Shown here: in pieces, positions 36,612-45,487 of the stretch
Numbering within the stretch: position 1 is the first letter of the stretch
Layout: each line of letters starts with the position of its first letter
DNA from: Pseudomonadota bacterium
GTDB taxonomy: Bacteria > Pseudomonadota > Alphaproteobacteria > Sphingomonadales > Sphingomonadaceae
Length of the DNA stretch: 64,000 nt
Reading direction: 5' to 3'
Assembly (NCBI GenBank): GCA_021849075.1
Contig: JAJZTH010000019.1
Coordinates: 1-64,000 of the forward strand
Notes under the pieces: model-generated
The model's input: the letters and a program-made list of their open reading frames with translations, nothing else
The model's database searches: none
What the model was told of the DNA's origin: nothing
Translations under genes and position numbers: made by a program

Positions 36612-37901
36612 ATGAACGCTCCATGGAAACCCGGCGGCGTCGGTCAGCGCGACCCTTTCCACGCCTTCGTCTGTGACGATCACAGCTTCGATCTGCTGCG
36701 CGCCATTTCCGCCGAATTGGGATGGGCGCCGGAAAAGGTGAACAAGGGCGGCATGCGCAATGCCGTGCAGAGCCTGTCGATCACCGCGTCGCCGCAGATC
36801 CTGTTTGTCGACATGTCTGAAAGCGGCGATCCGCTCAACGACATCAACAGCCTGGCTGAAGTGTGCGAACCCGGAACGGTGGTGATCGCCGCTGGTCAGG
36901 TGAATGACGTGCGCCTCTATCGCGATCTGGTCGCCAGCGGCATTCAGGATTATCTGCTCAAGCCCTTCGGCGCGGATCAGTTGCGCGATGCGCTGGCGCA
37001 GGCGCAGGCTGTGTTCATGGCCCCGCGCGACACCGGGCCGGAACGCCCGCACTGCACCATGGCGGTGATCGGCACGCGCGGCGGCGTCGGCGCGTCCAGC
37101 CTTGCGACCTCGCTCGCCTGGCTGCTGTCCGACAAGAAGAAGCGCCCGACCGCGCTGCTCGACCTTGACGTCCATTTCGGCACCAATGCGCTGGCGATGG
37201 ACCTGGAGCCGGGACGCGGCCTGACCGACGCGATCGAAAATCCCAGCCGCATCGACGGGCTGTTCATCGAACGCGCCATGGTCCGCGCCAGCGATACGCT
37301 CGCAATCCTGTCGGCCGAAGCGCCGATCAGCCAGCCGATGCTGACCGACGGCGGCGCTTTCTACCAGTTGCTGGAGGAATTCCGCCTCGCCTTCGAATGC
37401 AGCGTGATCGACCTGCCGCGCCACATGCTGATCCAGCATCCGCATCTGATGGCGGACGTCAATGTGACGCTGGTGGTGACGGAACTCACCCTGGCCGGCG
37501 CGCGCGACACGATCCGCATCCTTTCCTGGCTCAAGAGCAATGCGCCGCAGACCCGGGTGCAGGTGGTCGCCAATCGCGTCCACCCCGGCGCGCCCGAAAT
37601 CAGCCGCAAGGATTTTGAACAGTCGATCGAACGAAAAGTGGATGTCCTCATCCCCTTCGATCTCAAAATCGCATCGCAGGCGGCGAAGCTGGGCAAGACG
37701 CTTGCTGAAACCGCCAAGGGCAGCAAGGTCGGCGCAGCCTGCACGGCGATGATGAACGAGGCGCTGGGCGCCATCGATTCGGACGATGCCGGCTCCACCG
37801 GCAAGAGCAGCGCAAAGAAGGGCGATTCCCTGCTGGGCAAGATCGACTTCAGGGCGATGTTGCCGTCGCGTCGCAAAGACAAGGCGGCATTGGAAGATTG
37901 A
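36612..37901 (+). CDS. cpaE: Pilus assembly ATPase/localisation protein CpaE
   Basis: 429-residue TadZ/CpaE protein. The N-terminal receiver-like domain (about 15-135) lacks a normal phospho-acceptor setting. A MinD/ParA-type ATPase follows, with deviant Walker A GTRGGVGASSLATSLAW, LLDLDVHFG and a C-terminal dimer region. It targets the pilus machine to the pole in Caulobacter. GGAGG precedes the ATG. In nearly all cpa loci the next gene is the secretion ATPase cpaF; here tadB follows after 48 bases. Confidence 0.93.
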   Translation: MNAPWKPGGVGQRDPFHAFVCDDHSFDLLRAISAELGWAPEKVNKGGMRNAVQSLSITASPQILFVDMSESGDPLNDINSLAEVCEPGTVVIAAGQVNDVRLYRDLVASGIQDYLLKPFGADQLRDALAQAQAVFMAPRDTGPERPHCTMAVIGTRGGVGASSLATSLAWLLSDKKKRPTALLDLDVHFGTNALAMDLEPGRGLTDAIENPSRIDGLFIERAMVRASDTLAILSAEAPISQPMLTDGGAFYQLLEEFRLAFECSVIDLPRHMLIQHPHLMADVNVTLVVTELTLAGARDTIRILSWLKSNAPQTRVQVVANRVHPGAPEISRKDFEQSIERKVDVLIPFDLKIASQAAKLGKTLAETAKGSKVGAACTAMMNEALGAIDSDDAGSTGKSSAKKGDSLLGKIDFRAMLPSRRKDKAALED

Positions 37902-37949
37902 TTGGGGCGCCGCCCCTGTGGCGGCTCCCTTCCATGACGAACGGGCGAA

Positions 37950-38951
37950 ATGATGGACGGCAACTTCATCCTGATCACGGTGCTGCTGGCGACCCTAATG
38001 GCTGTCGTCGTGGTCGCCTTTGCGGGGCCATCCCCGGACACCGCGCGCAAGCGCCGCGTTGCAATGATCCGTGGTCGCCACAGCGAGTCCGCCGAAGCCT
38101 TGCTGGAAGCGCGCATGCGCAAGGCGATTTCCAATCGCCCCACCGGCGCCGAAGCCAAGATGCTGGTGTCGCTGGTCCCGAACCCGGAAAACCTGACCAA
38201 GCGCCTGCGGATGACGGGCAAGAAATGGACGCTCAGCCAGTATATGACGGGCTGCGCCGTCACATTCCTGCTGATTGCCGCCTTTCTGATGCTGCGCGGC
38301 TTCCCCTTCCTGTTCGCCATGATGGTCGGGCTGGCGGCGGGGCTTGGCCTGCCCCATTGGTGGGTCGGTCGCCTGATCAAGGGGCGGATCAACAAGTTCA
38401 ACGCGAAATTTCCCGACGCGCTAGAACTGCTGACGCGCGGCCTGCGGTCGGGCCTTCCCATCACCGAAACGCTGGGTGTGGTGTCGAGCGAAATTCCCGG
38501 CCCGGTCGGCGAGGAATTCAAACTGATCACCGAACGCATCAAGATCGGCCGGACCATGGAACAGGCGTTGCAGGAAACCGCCGATCGCCTTGGCACGCCC
38601 GAATTTCAATTCTTCGTCATCACTCTGGCGATCCAGCGGGAAACCGGCGGCAACCTGGCCGAAACCCTGTCGAACCTTGCCACCGTGCTGCGCCAGAGGG
38701 CGCAGATGAAGCTCAAGATCCGCGCCATGTCTTCGGAATCCAAGGCGTCCGCCTACATTATCGGCGTGCTGCCTTTCATGGTGTTCGGCATGATCAGCTA
38801 CATCAATTTCAACTATATGAGTCCGTTCTTCACCTCCGATCCGGCCGGTGTGTTCGGGCTGAGCACAATGCAGGTGGTCGGCATCGGCGGCATGTGCTGG
38901 ATGGGCATCGGCGCCTTCATCATGGCCCAGATGGTCAATTTCGAAATCTGA
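37950..38951 (+). CDS. tadB: Type II/IV secretion inner membrane protein TadB
   Basis: 333-residue GspF-family platform protein. The N-terminal helix, paired helices near 105-145 and the C-terminal pair all match TadB. The domain is marked by FNAKFPDALELLTRGLRSGLPI and IQRETGGNLAETLSNLATVLR. It normally works with CpaF on the cytoplasmic face and TadC in the membrane. It sits directly after cpaE without the expected cpaF. Confidence 0.93.
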   Translation: MMDGNFILITVLLATLMAVVVVAFAGPSPDTARKRRVAMIRGRHSESAEALLEARMRKAISNRPTGAEAKMLVSLVPNPENLTKRLRMTGKKWTLSQYMTGCAVTFLLIAAFLMLRGFPFLFAMMVGLAAGLGLPHWWVGRLIKGRINKFNAKFPDALELLTRGLRSGLPITETLGVVSSEIPGPVGEEFKLITERIKIGRTMEQALQETADRLGTPEFQFFVITLAIQRETGGNLAETLSNLATVLRQRAQMKLKIRAMSSESKASAYIIGVLPFMVFGMISYINFNYMSPFFTSDPAGVFGLSTMQVVGIGGMCWMGIGAFIMAQMVNFEI

Positions 38952-38970
38952 CGGGAAGGGAGAAAAGACG

Positions 38971-39960
38971 ATGGACGCCCCTGCCCCCGCTGGCACCCTG
39001 TTCGGCCTGACGGCCACCGATTTCGGCACGCTGCTCGCCGCCATGGCGACGCTTGCCATGCTCGCCGCCCTCTATGCGGTGATGACGGTGCGCGACCCGA
39101 TGGCCAAGCGCGTCAAGGCGCTCAACGATCGCCGCGAACAGCTTAAGGCCGGCATCACCGCCTCCACCGCCAAACGCCGCGCCAAGCTGGTCAAGAAGAA
39201 CCAGACGACCGATCAGATGCGGTCCTTCCTGTCGAGCCTGAAGGTCTTGCAGGACGACCAGTTGAAGGACGCGCAGATCCGCCTGGCACAGGCGGGCATC
39301 CGGTCAAAGGATCTGGCGGTCGCCGTCATTTTCGGCCGCATGATCCTGCCGATCATCATTGGCGGTCTGGCCGCCATCCTGCTTTATGGCGTGGGCATCG
39401 AACCCGAATGGGGACCGATGAAGCGCTTCTTCGCCTTCGCGGTGGCGCTGCTGCTGGCCTATAAAGCGCCCGACATCTTCATCGACAACAAGGTGCAGAA
39501 GCGTTCCGCCGCCATCCGCAAGGGTCTGCCCGACGCGCTCGACCTGCTGGTGATCTGCGCCGAAGCCGGCCTGACAGTCGACGCCTCCTTCGGCCGCGTG
39601 TCGCGCGAACTGGGCAAAGCCTATCCCGAACTGGGCGACGAGTTTCAGCTGACCGCGATCGAACTCAGCTTCCTGACCGAACGGCGCATGGCGTTCGAAA
39701 ATCTCGCCAACCGGGTGAAGCTGGACGCCATCAAGGGCGTGGTGACGACCATGATCCAGACCGAAAAATATGGCACGCCGCTCGCTTCGGCACTGCGCGT
39801 CCTTTCGGCCGAATTTCGCCATGAACGCATGATGCGCGCCGAAGAAAAGGCCGCACGCCTGCCTGCGATCATGACCGTGCCGCTGATTCTCTTCATCCTG
39901 CCGACATTGTTCGTCGTCATTCTGGGTCCGGCGGCCTGCTCGATCAGCACGTCCGGCTAG
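38971..39960 (+). CDS. tadC: Type II/IV secretion inner membrane protein TadC
   Basis: 329-residue GspF-family partner of TadB. It has an N-terminal helix, central helices near 110-160, the motif RKGLPDALDLLVICAEAGLTVDASF and a C-terminal helix pair. AAGGGAG precedes the ATG. It is the last tad gene here: no tadD or tadE-G follows, only a palindromic element and an unrelated gene. Confidence 0.93.
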   Translation: MDAPAPAGTLFGLTATDFGTLLAAMATLAMLAALYAVMTVRDPMAKRVKALNDRREQLKAGITASTAKRRAKLVKKNQTTDQMRSFLSSLKVLQDDQLKDAQIRLAQAGIRSKDLAVAVIFGRMILPIIIGGLAAILLYGVGIEPEWGPMKRFFAFAVALLLAYKAPDIFIDNKVQKRSAAIRKGLPDALDLLVICAEAGLTVDASFGRVSRELGKAYPELGDEFQLTAIELSFLTERRMAFENLANRVKLDAIKGVVTTMIQTEKYGTPLASALRVLSAEFRHERMMRAEEKAARLPAIMTVPLILFILPTLFVVILGPAACSISTSG

Positions 39961-39961
39961 A

Positions 39962-40060
39962 GCATTCTCTAGTCAGGTGGAATCACCTGACGACTCGGAG
40001 AATGCGGAAACACAAAAACTTGGAGCAGTCGATCCGATGCAATTGGATCGACTGCTCCAA
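39962..40060 (+). repeat. Two-hairpin palindromic element ending the tad operon
   Basis: The first hairpin nests GCATTCTC/GAGAATGC outside TCAGGTG/CACCTGA (39962-40005). After GGAAACACAAAAAC a second, perfect 16-bp stem TTGGAGCAGTCGATCC/GGATCGACTGCTCCAA follows (40020-40060) and is trailed by AAAAGTT. The second hairpin can act as a terminator. The paired layout resembles widespread alphaproteobacterial intergenic palindromes. Confidence 0.7.
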
Positions 40061-40189
40061 AAAAGTTGGAGAGCGGGGAGAGGCGCTGCCGTAGCGTCGC
40101 CCCGAAAACCCGCCCGCCCCGCCAAAAAAGGCGGTGGCGGGCGCGGTTTTTTTCGGCTTATCTCCCTGTCAAACAAAGGAGTGGATCGC

Positions 40190-40615
40190 ATGAAATCGGC
40201 CAATGTCGCCATCTTTGCCCTGACCGCCGCCCTGACCGGCATCGCCCTCCCCGCGCAGGCCGCCCAGCCCGTCACTGGCCGCTGGGCGACCGTCGATGGC
40301 AAGGCGATCGTCCAGATCGCACCTTGCGGCAAGCATCTGTGCGGGAAGATAGAGAAGATCGTAAAGCCAACGCCGGGCCGCCCGCAAACCGACATCAAAA
40401 ATCCCGATCCCGCGCTACGTTCCAAGCCGCTGGTGGGCCTCGCCCTATTGTCGGGGTTCGAAGATGATGGCGATCTGTGGAAGGGCACCATCTATGACCC
40501 GGAAAGCGGCAAAAGCTATACGTCGAAAGTCAGCCGCAACGCCAACGGCACGCTGAAGGTCCAGGGCTGCATCGCCTTCTTCTGCAAGACCCAGACCTGG
40601 ACGGCGGTGCGGTAA
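40190..40615 (+). CDS. DUF2147 secreted protein
   Basis: 141-residue protein with a signal peptide ending AQAA (about residue 24) and a DUF2147 domain: TGRWATVDGKAIVQIAPCGKHLCGKI, LLSGFEDDGDLWKGTIYDPESGKSY and GCIAFFCKTQTW. Two Cys pairs may form disulfides. The function of the family is unknown; it is periplasmic and beta-rich. AAAGGAG precedes ATG 40190. It converges on urtE with ten bases between the stops. Confidence 0.88.
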   Translation: MKSANVAIFALTAALTGIALPAQAAQPVTGRWATVDGKAIVQIAPCGKHLCGKIEKIVKPTPGRPQTDIKNPDPALRSKPLVGLALLSGFEDDGDLWKGTIYDPESGKSYTSKVSRNANGTLKVQGCIAFFCKTQTWTAVR

Positions 40616-40625
40616 AACCGTTGCG

Positions 40626-41342
40626 CTAAATCTGGACGAGATGCGCGACATCCTTCGCGCTCTCGTCCGCGATATTGCCCTGCCGGATGATCCGGCCATT
40701 CTGCATCGCGCTGTAACGGTCGGCAAAGCGCCAGACGAAGTCGAGATATTGCTCGACCACCAGCACCGTCATGCCCAACTCGTCGCGAACATGGACCAGC
40801 GCCGCCTCGATCTGCTGCACGACATTGGGCTGGATGCCCTCAGTCGGTTCGTCCAGCAACAAGAGGCTCGGCTCTCCCGCCAGCGCCCGGCCGATGGCCA
40901 ATTGCTGCTGCTCGCCGCCCGACAGGAAACCGGCGGCCCGCGTGCGAATGTCCCACAGCTTGGGAAACAGGTCGAAGATATGCTGCGGCACTTTTGCGCC
41001 GCCCTGCCCCCGGCCCGCCAGTGCAGACAGGCCCGTCTCCAGATTTTCCATCACGGTCAGCTGCGGAAAGACATGCCGCCCCTGCGGCACGAAGCCGATG
41101 CCCGCTCGCGCTCTTTTATGCGCGGGCAGTTTGCTAATGTCCTGTCCGTCGAACCGGATCGCGCCGCCCGTCGCCGGGCGCGTGCCCATGATGGCGTGGA
41201 GCAATGTCGTCTTACCCACGCCATTGCGGCCGATCAGCGCCATCACCTGCCCGCGCTCCAGCGTCAAGTCGACGTCCCACAGCACCTGGCTCTGGCCATA
41301 GGCGCTCGACAGGGCGGAAATTTCGATCAGCGGCGCGCTCAT
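40626..41342 (-). CDS. urtE: Urea ABC transporter ATPase UrtE
   Basis: 238-residue ABC ATPase of the branched-chain amino acid/urea type. Walker A is GRNGVGKTT, signature FLSGGEQQQLAIGRAL, and Walker B LLLLDEPTEGIQPN. The GIQPNVVQQIE stretch and the gene order place it as UrtE rather than LivF. It is the last gene of urtABCDE, overlapping the urtD stop by ATGA. It powers uptake of urea delivered by UrtA. Confidence 0.93.
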   Translation of the reverse strand: MSAPLIEISALSSAYGQSQVLWDVDLTLERGQVMALIGRNGVGKTTLLHAIMGTRPATGGAIRFDGQDISKLPAHKRARAGIGFVPQGRHVFPQLTVMENLETGLSALAGRGQGGAKVPQHIFDLFPKLWDIRTRAAGFLSGGEQQQLAIGRALAGEPSLLLLDEPTEGIQPNVVQQIEAALVHVRDELGMTVLVVEQYLDFVWRFADRYSAMQNGRIIRQGNIADESAKDVAHLVQI

Positions 41343-42097
41343 GCGGTATGGCCCAGATAGACGGCGGCGACTTCCGGGTCGGCGCGCACATCGGCAATGC
41401 TGCCCTGCTTCAGGAATTTGCCCTGATGCATGACGGTGACAGGCGCGGCGAGCTGTTCGACAAAGCTCATGTCATGGTCGATCACCAGCACGGTGCGGCT
41501 TGTCCCCAACCCATGGATCAACTGCGCGGTGCGACTGGTTTCGGCCGGTCCCATCCCTGCGGTCGGCTCGTCCAGCAGCAACAGTTCCGCGCCGGTCGCC
41601 ATCACCATCGCGATTTCCAGCCATTGCTTCTCACCATGGGCCAGCGTCCCCGCCTCTACCGTGGCGCGCTGGGTCAGGCCCACGCTCTCCAGCGCTTCCT
41701 CGATCGCCAGCGTCTCATCCGCCGGGATGCCGGTGCCGAAACTCTTCCACCAGCGCCGGTCGCGCCGCGCAGCCAGCGCCAGATTGTCGCGCACGCTCAA
41801 TGTGGGCAGCACCCCGGGCGCCTGAAATTTGCGGCATATGCCGCGCGCCACGATCGCCTGTTCGGGCAGGCGCTGTATTTCTTCGCCCTTGAAGATAACG
41901 CGCCCTTCGCTGGGGCGCACGCGACCGATGATCGTGTCGCACAGGGTCGATTTGCCCGCGCCATTGGGACCGATCACCACGCGGGTTTCGCCGCGATTGA
42001 GCGTCATGCTGAAATTGTCGAGCGCCTTGAAGCCGCTATAGTCGATGGTGACGCCATCGACGCTGAGCAACAGGTCGGAAACCGCAGAGCCGCTCAT
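41339..42097 (-). CDS. urtD: Urea ABC transporter ATPase UrtD
   Basis: 252 residues from ATG 42097 (MSGSAVSDLLL). Walker A is GPNGAGKST, the signature region TLAHGEKQWLEIAMVM and Walker B LLLLDEPTAGMGP. GICRKFQAPGVLPTLSVRDNLALA is characteristic of UrtD. Its start overlaps the urtC stop (ATGA). It pairs with UrtE as the ATPase dimer. Confidence 0.93.
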   Translation of the reverse strand: MSGSAVSDLLLSVDGVTIDYSGFKALDNFSMTLNRGETRVVIGPNGAGKSTLCDTIIGRVRPSEGRVIFKGEEIQRLPEQAIVARGICRKFQAPGVLPTLSVRDNLALAARRDRRWWKSFGTGIPADETLAIEEALESVGLTQRATVEAGTLAHGEKQWLEIAMVMATGAELLLLDEPTAGMGPAETSRTAQLIHGLGTSRTVLVIDHDMSFVEQLAAPVTVMHQGKFLKQGSIADVRADPEVAAVYLGHTA

Positions 42098-43122
42098 GCC
42101 GCCTTCCCCTTGATCAGGCCGGCAAGTCCGCGCGGCAGCAGGGTGACGACGAAGATGAAGAGCGCGCCCATGAGATAAAGCCAGAGTTCCGGGAAGGCGC
42201 TGGACACTGCGTCCCGCGCAAGGTTGACGAGCAGCGCGCCGACGATCGCCCCCGCCAGGCTGTAGCGCCCGCCGATCGCGACCCACACGACCATCTCGAT
42301 CGAGGGGACAACGCCGATCAGCGCGGGCGAAACGACCCCGGCATGCAGGGTGAAGAGCGCCCCGCTTATCCCCGCCAGCATCGCGGCGATGGCGAAGGCG
42401 ACGACCTTGAAGGGCGTGGGGCTATAGCCAAGGAAGCGCACGCGATTTTCGCCATCGCGCGCAGCCCGCAGCAATATGCCGAAGCGCGAGGCGAGCAGCC
42501 AGCGCAGACCGACGAACGCCGCGCACAGGATCGCCAGCGTCACCCAGTAAAGCATGCTGCCGGTGCCAGGGCTGGCAAGGCCGATGCCGAAGATGGAGTA
42601 GAAATCGGTAAGGCCGTTAAAGCCCCCCGTCACATCCTGCCGGCTGATGATCAGGGTGGAGAAAGCAAGCGCCAGCGCCTGCGTAATCAGCGCGAAATAG
42701 GTGCCGCCAACCCGGCGATGAAATACCGCCCAGGAAAAGAGCGCCCCCACCAGCGTCGGCACAATCAGGATCGCGGCGATGGTGAAGGCGGGACTGGCGA
42801 ACGGCTCCCACCAGAAGGGCAGGCTTTCCCGGCCGCTCCACACCATGAAGTCGGGGATCTCGCCCTGCGGCAAATCCGCCAGCTTCATATGCAGGGCGAT
42901 GGCATAGCCGCCAAGGCCGAAGAACACTCCCTGCCCCAGACTCAAGATGCCGCCATGCCCCCAGATGAGGACGAGACCCAACGCCAATATGCCCATCGCC
43001 ATGAAGCGGGCGAGCAGGTTGAGATCATAGGCCGACAGCGCGAAGGGCGCGGCGATGCCAAGCGCCAGCAGCACCCATGGCAGGAAAGGCTTGGCGGGGT
43101 TCAGGCGGGACAGATCAGGCAT
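42094..43122 (-). CDS. urtC: Urea ABC transporter permease UrtC
   Basis: 342-residue LivM-type permease with about nine hydrophobic helices. The family motif is RFGILLRAARDGENRVRFLGY. The 8-base overlap with urtB implies coupled translation. With UrtB it forms the membrane channel. Confidence 0.93.
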   Translation of the reverse strand: MPDLSRLNPAKPFLPWVLLALGIAAPFALSAYDLNLLARFMAMGILALGLVLIWGHGGILSLGQGVFFGLGGYAIALHMKLADLPQGEIPDFMVWSGRESLPFWWEPFASPAFTIAAILIVPTLVGALFSWAVFHRRVGGTYFALITQALALAFSTLIISRQDVTGGFNGLTDFYSIFGIGLASPGTGSMLYWVTLAILCAAFVGLRWLLASRFGILLRAARDGENRVRFLGYSPTPFKVVAFAIAAMLAGISGALFTLHAGVVSPALIGVVPSIEMVVWVAIGGRYSLAGAIVGALLVNLARDAVSSAFPELWLYLMGALFIFVVTLLPRGLAGLIKGKAA

Positions 43123-44002
43123 CGAGCTGACGGCTCTTGACGGCGATCACACCTTGCGGGCGGACCTGGATGAAGAGGATGACGAAGACCAGCAGCAGCA
43201 TCTGCGCTACGCTGACATCGACGAAGATTTGCGCGAGCGCGGCGAACAGGCCCAGGATGATCGCCGACGCCGTAGTGCCGACAATGCTGCCAAGACCGCC
43301 CATCACCACGACCAGAAAGGCCGGGATGATATAGCTTTGCCCGACATTGGGCGTCACCGGGCCAAGCAGCGCCAGCATGACGCCCGCCAGCCCCGCGACC
43401 CCCGATCCAAGGCAGAAGACGGTAAAGTCGACGCGCTTCACATCGATGCCCACGGCCGATGCCATCATCCGGTCCTGATTGACGGCGCGCACCAGCAGGC
43501 CGATCCGCGTCTTGAGCAACAGCAGCGCAAGCCCGCCCAGCACCAGCGCAGCGATCAGGATGATGAAGAGCCGCGCGGACGGCAAAGTGACGCCCGCGAT
43601 CATGAAGCTGCCCGTCAGCCAGTCGGGCGCGCGCACTTCCACGCCGATCGCACCGAACAGATCGCGCGCAGCCTGCTGCAGGATCAGGCTGACGCCCCAT
43701 GTCGCCAGCAACGTGTCGAGCGGCCGGGCGGACAGGCGACGGATCAGGGTGGACTGGATCAACCCGCCCATCGCCGCCGCACCGATGAAGGCGACCGGAA
43801 TGGCCAGGACGATGCCCAGCGCGCCCGGCACGACCAGCAACGTCATCCAGGCGAGATAGCCGCCCAGCATCAGCATTTCGCCATGCGCCATGTTGATGAC
43901 GCGCATCAGGCCAAAGGACAAAGCCAGCCCCAGCGCCGCAAGCAGATAGAGCGAAGCCAACGACGCGCCGTTGAACAGCTGGTTGAGGAAAAGAGCGTCC
44001 AT
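43115..44002 (-). CDS. urtB: Urea ABC transporter permease UrtB
   Basis: 295-residue LivH-type permease with about eight helices. Typical segments are NQLFNGASLASLYLLAALGLALSFGLMRVINMAHGE and RTRIGLLVRAVNQDRMMASAVGID-like sequence, the latter diagnostic of UrtB. It is separated from urtA by a 138-base gap holding a GC-rich palindromic repeat, while urtB to urtE overlap without gaps. Confidence 0.93.
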   Translation of the reverse strand: MDALFLNQLFNGASLASLYLLAALGLALSFGLMRVINMAHGEMLMLGGYLAWMTLLVVPGALGIVLAIPVAFIGAAAMGGLIQSTLIRRLSARPLDTLLATWGVSLILQQAARDLFGAIGVEVRAPDWLTGSFMIAGVTLPSARLFIILIAALVLGGLALLLLKTRIGLLVRAVNQDRMMASAVGIDVKRVDFTVFCLGSGVAGLAGVMLALLGPVTPNVGQSYIIPAFLVVVMGGLGSIVGTTASAIILGLFAALAQIFVDVSVAQMLLLVFVILFIQVRPQGVIAVKSRQLDA

Positions 44003-44011
44003 AAACCTACT

Positions 44012-44111
44012 CCCCCCCTCCCTTCCAGGGAGGGGGCAGGGGGTGGGTGGCGAGCGAAGCGAGCCTCCTTCGGAGGCTACCCATCCCCTGCCCCTCCCTA
44101 AAAGGGAGGGG
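44012..44111. repeat. GC-rich palindromic repeat between urtA and urtB
   Basis: AGGGAGGGGGCAGGGGGTGGGT (44027-44048) is answered by ACCCATCCCCTGCCCCTCCCT (44079-44099). The arms enclose two small hairpins, and each outer end folds again on its own. It lies inside the urt operon and may stabilise the urtA message or reduce read-through into urtBCDE; that effect is inferred. Confidence 0.7.
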
Positions 44112-44139
44112 AGAAAATGAGGCCCAGCCCGCTTTCACA

Positions 44140-45351
44140 TCAAAGCTTGCAGGTCTTGCCGGGGAAGGCGAGCGCATCATAAGGTTCAGGCGCGATATCC
44201 TTGCCGCTGTCGGCAATGATCTCGAACTGGCCGTCCCCCTTCAGCTTGCCGATATAGGCTTTCTGGGTCAGGCTCTGGTTCGCGGCGAAGCTGACCTTGC
44301 CCATCGGTGTGTCGAACCCGCCCAGCGTGGCCGCAGCCTTGCGGACGGCGTCGGGATCGAAGCTCTTGGCCTTCTCCACCGCGGCCTTCCACGCATAGAC
44401 GTCCAGATAGCCATGGACCATCGGGTCGGTGATCGCGGCGTCCTTGCCGAACTTGGCCTGGTAGGCGGCAATGAACTTGGCGTTCGCGTCACCGGGCAGG
44501 CTCTGGAAATAATTCCATGCGGCATAGCTGCCCTCGACCAGCGTCGCGCCCATCGCCTTGGCTTCCTGTTCGCCGATGGAGAAGGACATGACCGGCATCG
44601 TCTTGGTGCTGATGCCGGCGGCCTGCAACTGCTTGAAGAAGGCGACGTTGCTGTCGCCGTTCAGCGTATTGATAATCATCGCCGGCTTGGCCTGCGCGAT
44701 CTTGGCGATCACACCGGAAAAGTCGGTTCCGCCCAGCGGCACATAGGCTTCGCCCAGCACCTGCATCCCGCCCTTTTCGATATGCTTCTTCAGGATCAGG
44801 TTGGCGGTGCGGGGATAGACATAGTCGGAGCCGACCAGGAAGAAGCTCTTATGCCCCTGCGCCACGGCCCATTCCAGCGCGGGCAGCGCCTGCTGGTTGG
44901 GCTGCGCGCCCGAATACATGATGTTAGGCGAACATTCATTGCCTTCGAACTGCACCGGATACCAGAGCAGGTTCTTGGTCCGCTCGAACACCGGCAACAT
45001 CGCCTTGCGGCTGGCCGACGTCCAGCCGCCGAACACCGTCACAGCGCCATCGCTTTCGATCAGCTTCGACGCCTTCTGCGCGAAGGTCGACGGGTCGGAT
45101 GCGCCATCCTCGACCAGCGCGTTGATCGTCTTGCCCATCACGCCGCCCGCCGCATTAATCTCCTCGATCGCCAGCATCTCGGCATTTTTCACCGTCATCT
45201 CGCTGATGGCCATCGTGCCGGTCAGCGACTGGAGCACGCCCACGGAGACGCTGTCGCCCGTCGGCGCGTTCGAACTGCCGCCACCCGAACAGGCGGTCAG
45301 CGTCAGGGCGCAGGCGGAAGTGGCGAGCAGAAGCAGCCTGGAACGGATCAT
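44140..45351 (-). CDS. urtA: Urea ABC transporter substrate-binding lipoprotein UrtA
   Basis: 403 residues from ATG 45351 with a lipoprotein signal LTLTACSGG (Cys21). The body is a clear UrtA: LQSLTGTMAISEMTVKNAEM, VFGGWTSASRKAMLPVFE, LWYPVQFEGNECSPNIMYSG, QPNQQALPALEWAV, FFLVGSDYVYPRTAN and DPMVHGYLDVYAWK. It captures urea (or short amides in close relatives) in the periplasm. No urease genes are in the window. A TACGTCA-type box and a TAGCCTTT element lie upstream at 45452 and 45413, shared with the ureohydrolase, QHNDH and TonB receptor genes. Confidence 0.94.
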   Translation of the reverse strand: MIRSRLLLLATSACALTLTACSGGGSSNAPTGDSVSVGVLQSLTGTMAISEMTVKNAEMLAIEEINAAGGVMGKTINALVEDGASDPSTFAQKASKLIESDGAVTVFGGWTSASRKAMLPVFERTKNLLWYPVQFEGNECSPNIMYSGAQPNQQALPALEWAVAQGHKSFFLVGSDYVYPRTANLILKKHIEKGGMQVLGEAYVPLGGTDFSGVIAKIAQAKPAMIINTLNGDSNVAFFKQLQAAGISTKTMPVMSFSIGEQEAKAMGATLVEGSYAAWNYFQSLPGDANAKFIAAYQAKFGKDAAITDPMVHGYLDVYAWKAAVEKAKSFDPDAVRKAAATLGGFDTPMGKVSFAANQSLTQKAYIGKLKGDGQFEIIADSGKDIAPEPYDALAFPGKTCKL

Positions 45352-45405
45352 ATAGCGAAAATCTCCCTGGCGACGCCCGGTGCGGCGACGCGGCAATTGT
45401 CGTCC

Positions 45406-45453
45406 AAAGGCTATGGAAAGCCGGCAAACCGCCGTATGCGTCATTTGACGTAG
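45406..45453 (-). promoter_or_regulatory. urtA promoter with shared TACGTCA box
   Basis: Read on the minus strand, CTACGTCAAATG begins at 45453 and TAGCCTTT at 45413, 39 bases apart measured from TACGTCA. The box is nearly palindromic here (TACGTCA-AA-TGACGCA). The same pair recurs at 55396/55358, 59894/59854 and 59927/59966. The TAG(C/G)CTTT element sits where a -10 would be expected. Confidence 0.65.
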
Positions 45454-45487
45454 GCTGTTGCGCGCCACCTCCCGGTAAAAATGCGCC

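Noticed and set aside
37902..37949. Remnant of cpaF between cpaE and tadB
   Set aside because: Only 48 bases are present and their translations show no CpaF Walker or His-box sequence.
45352..45487. Guanidine riboswitch in the urtA or ureohydrolase leaders
   Set aside because: The leaders at 45352-45487, 59761-59880 and 59944-60103 were read for the conserved guanidine-I, -II and -III cores. None was evident, although a covariance-model search would be needed to exclude one.
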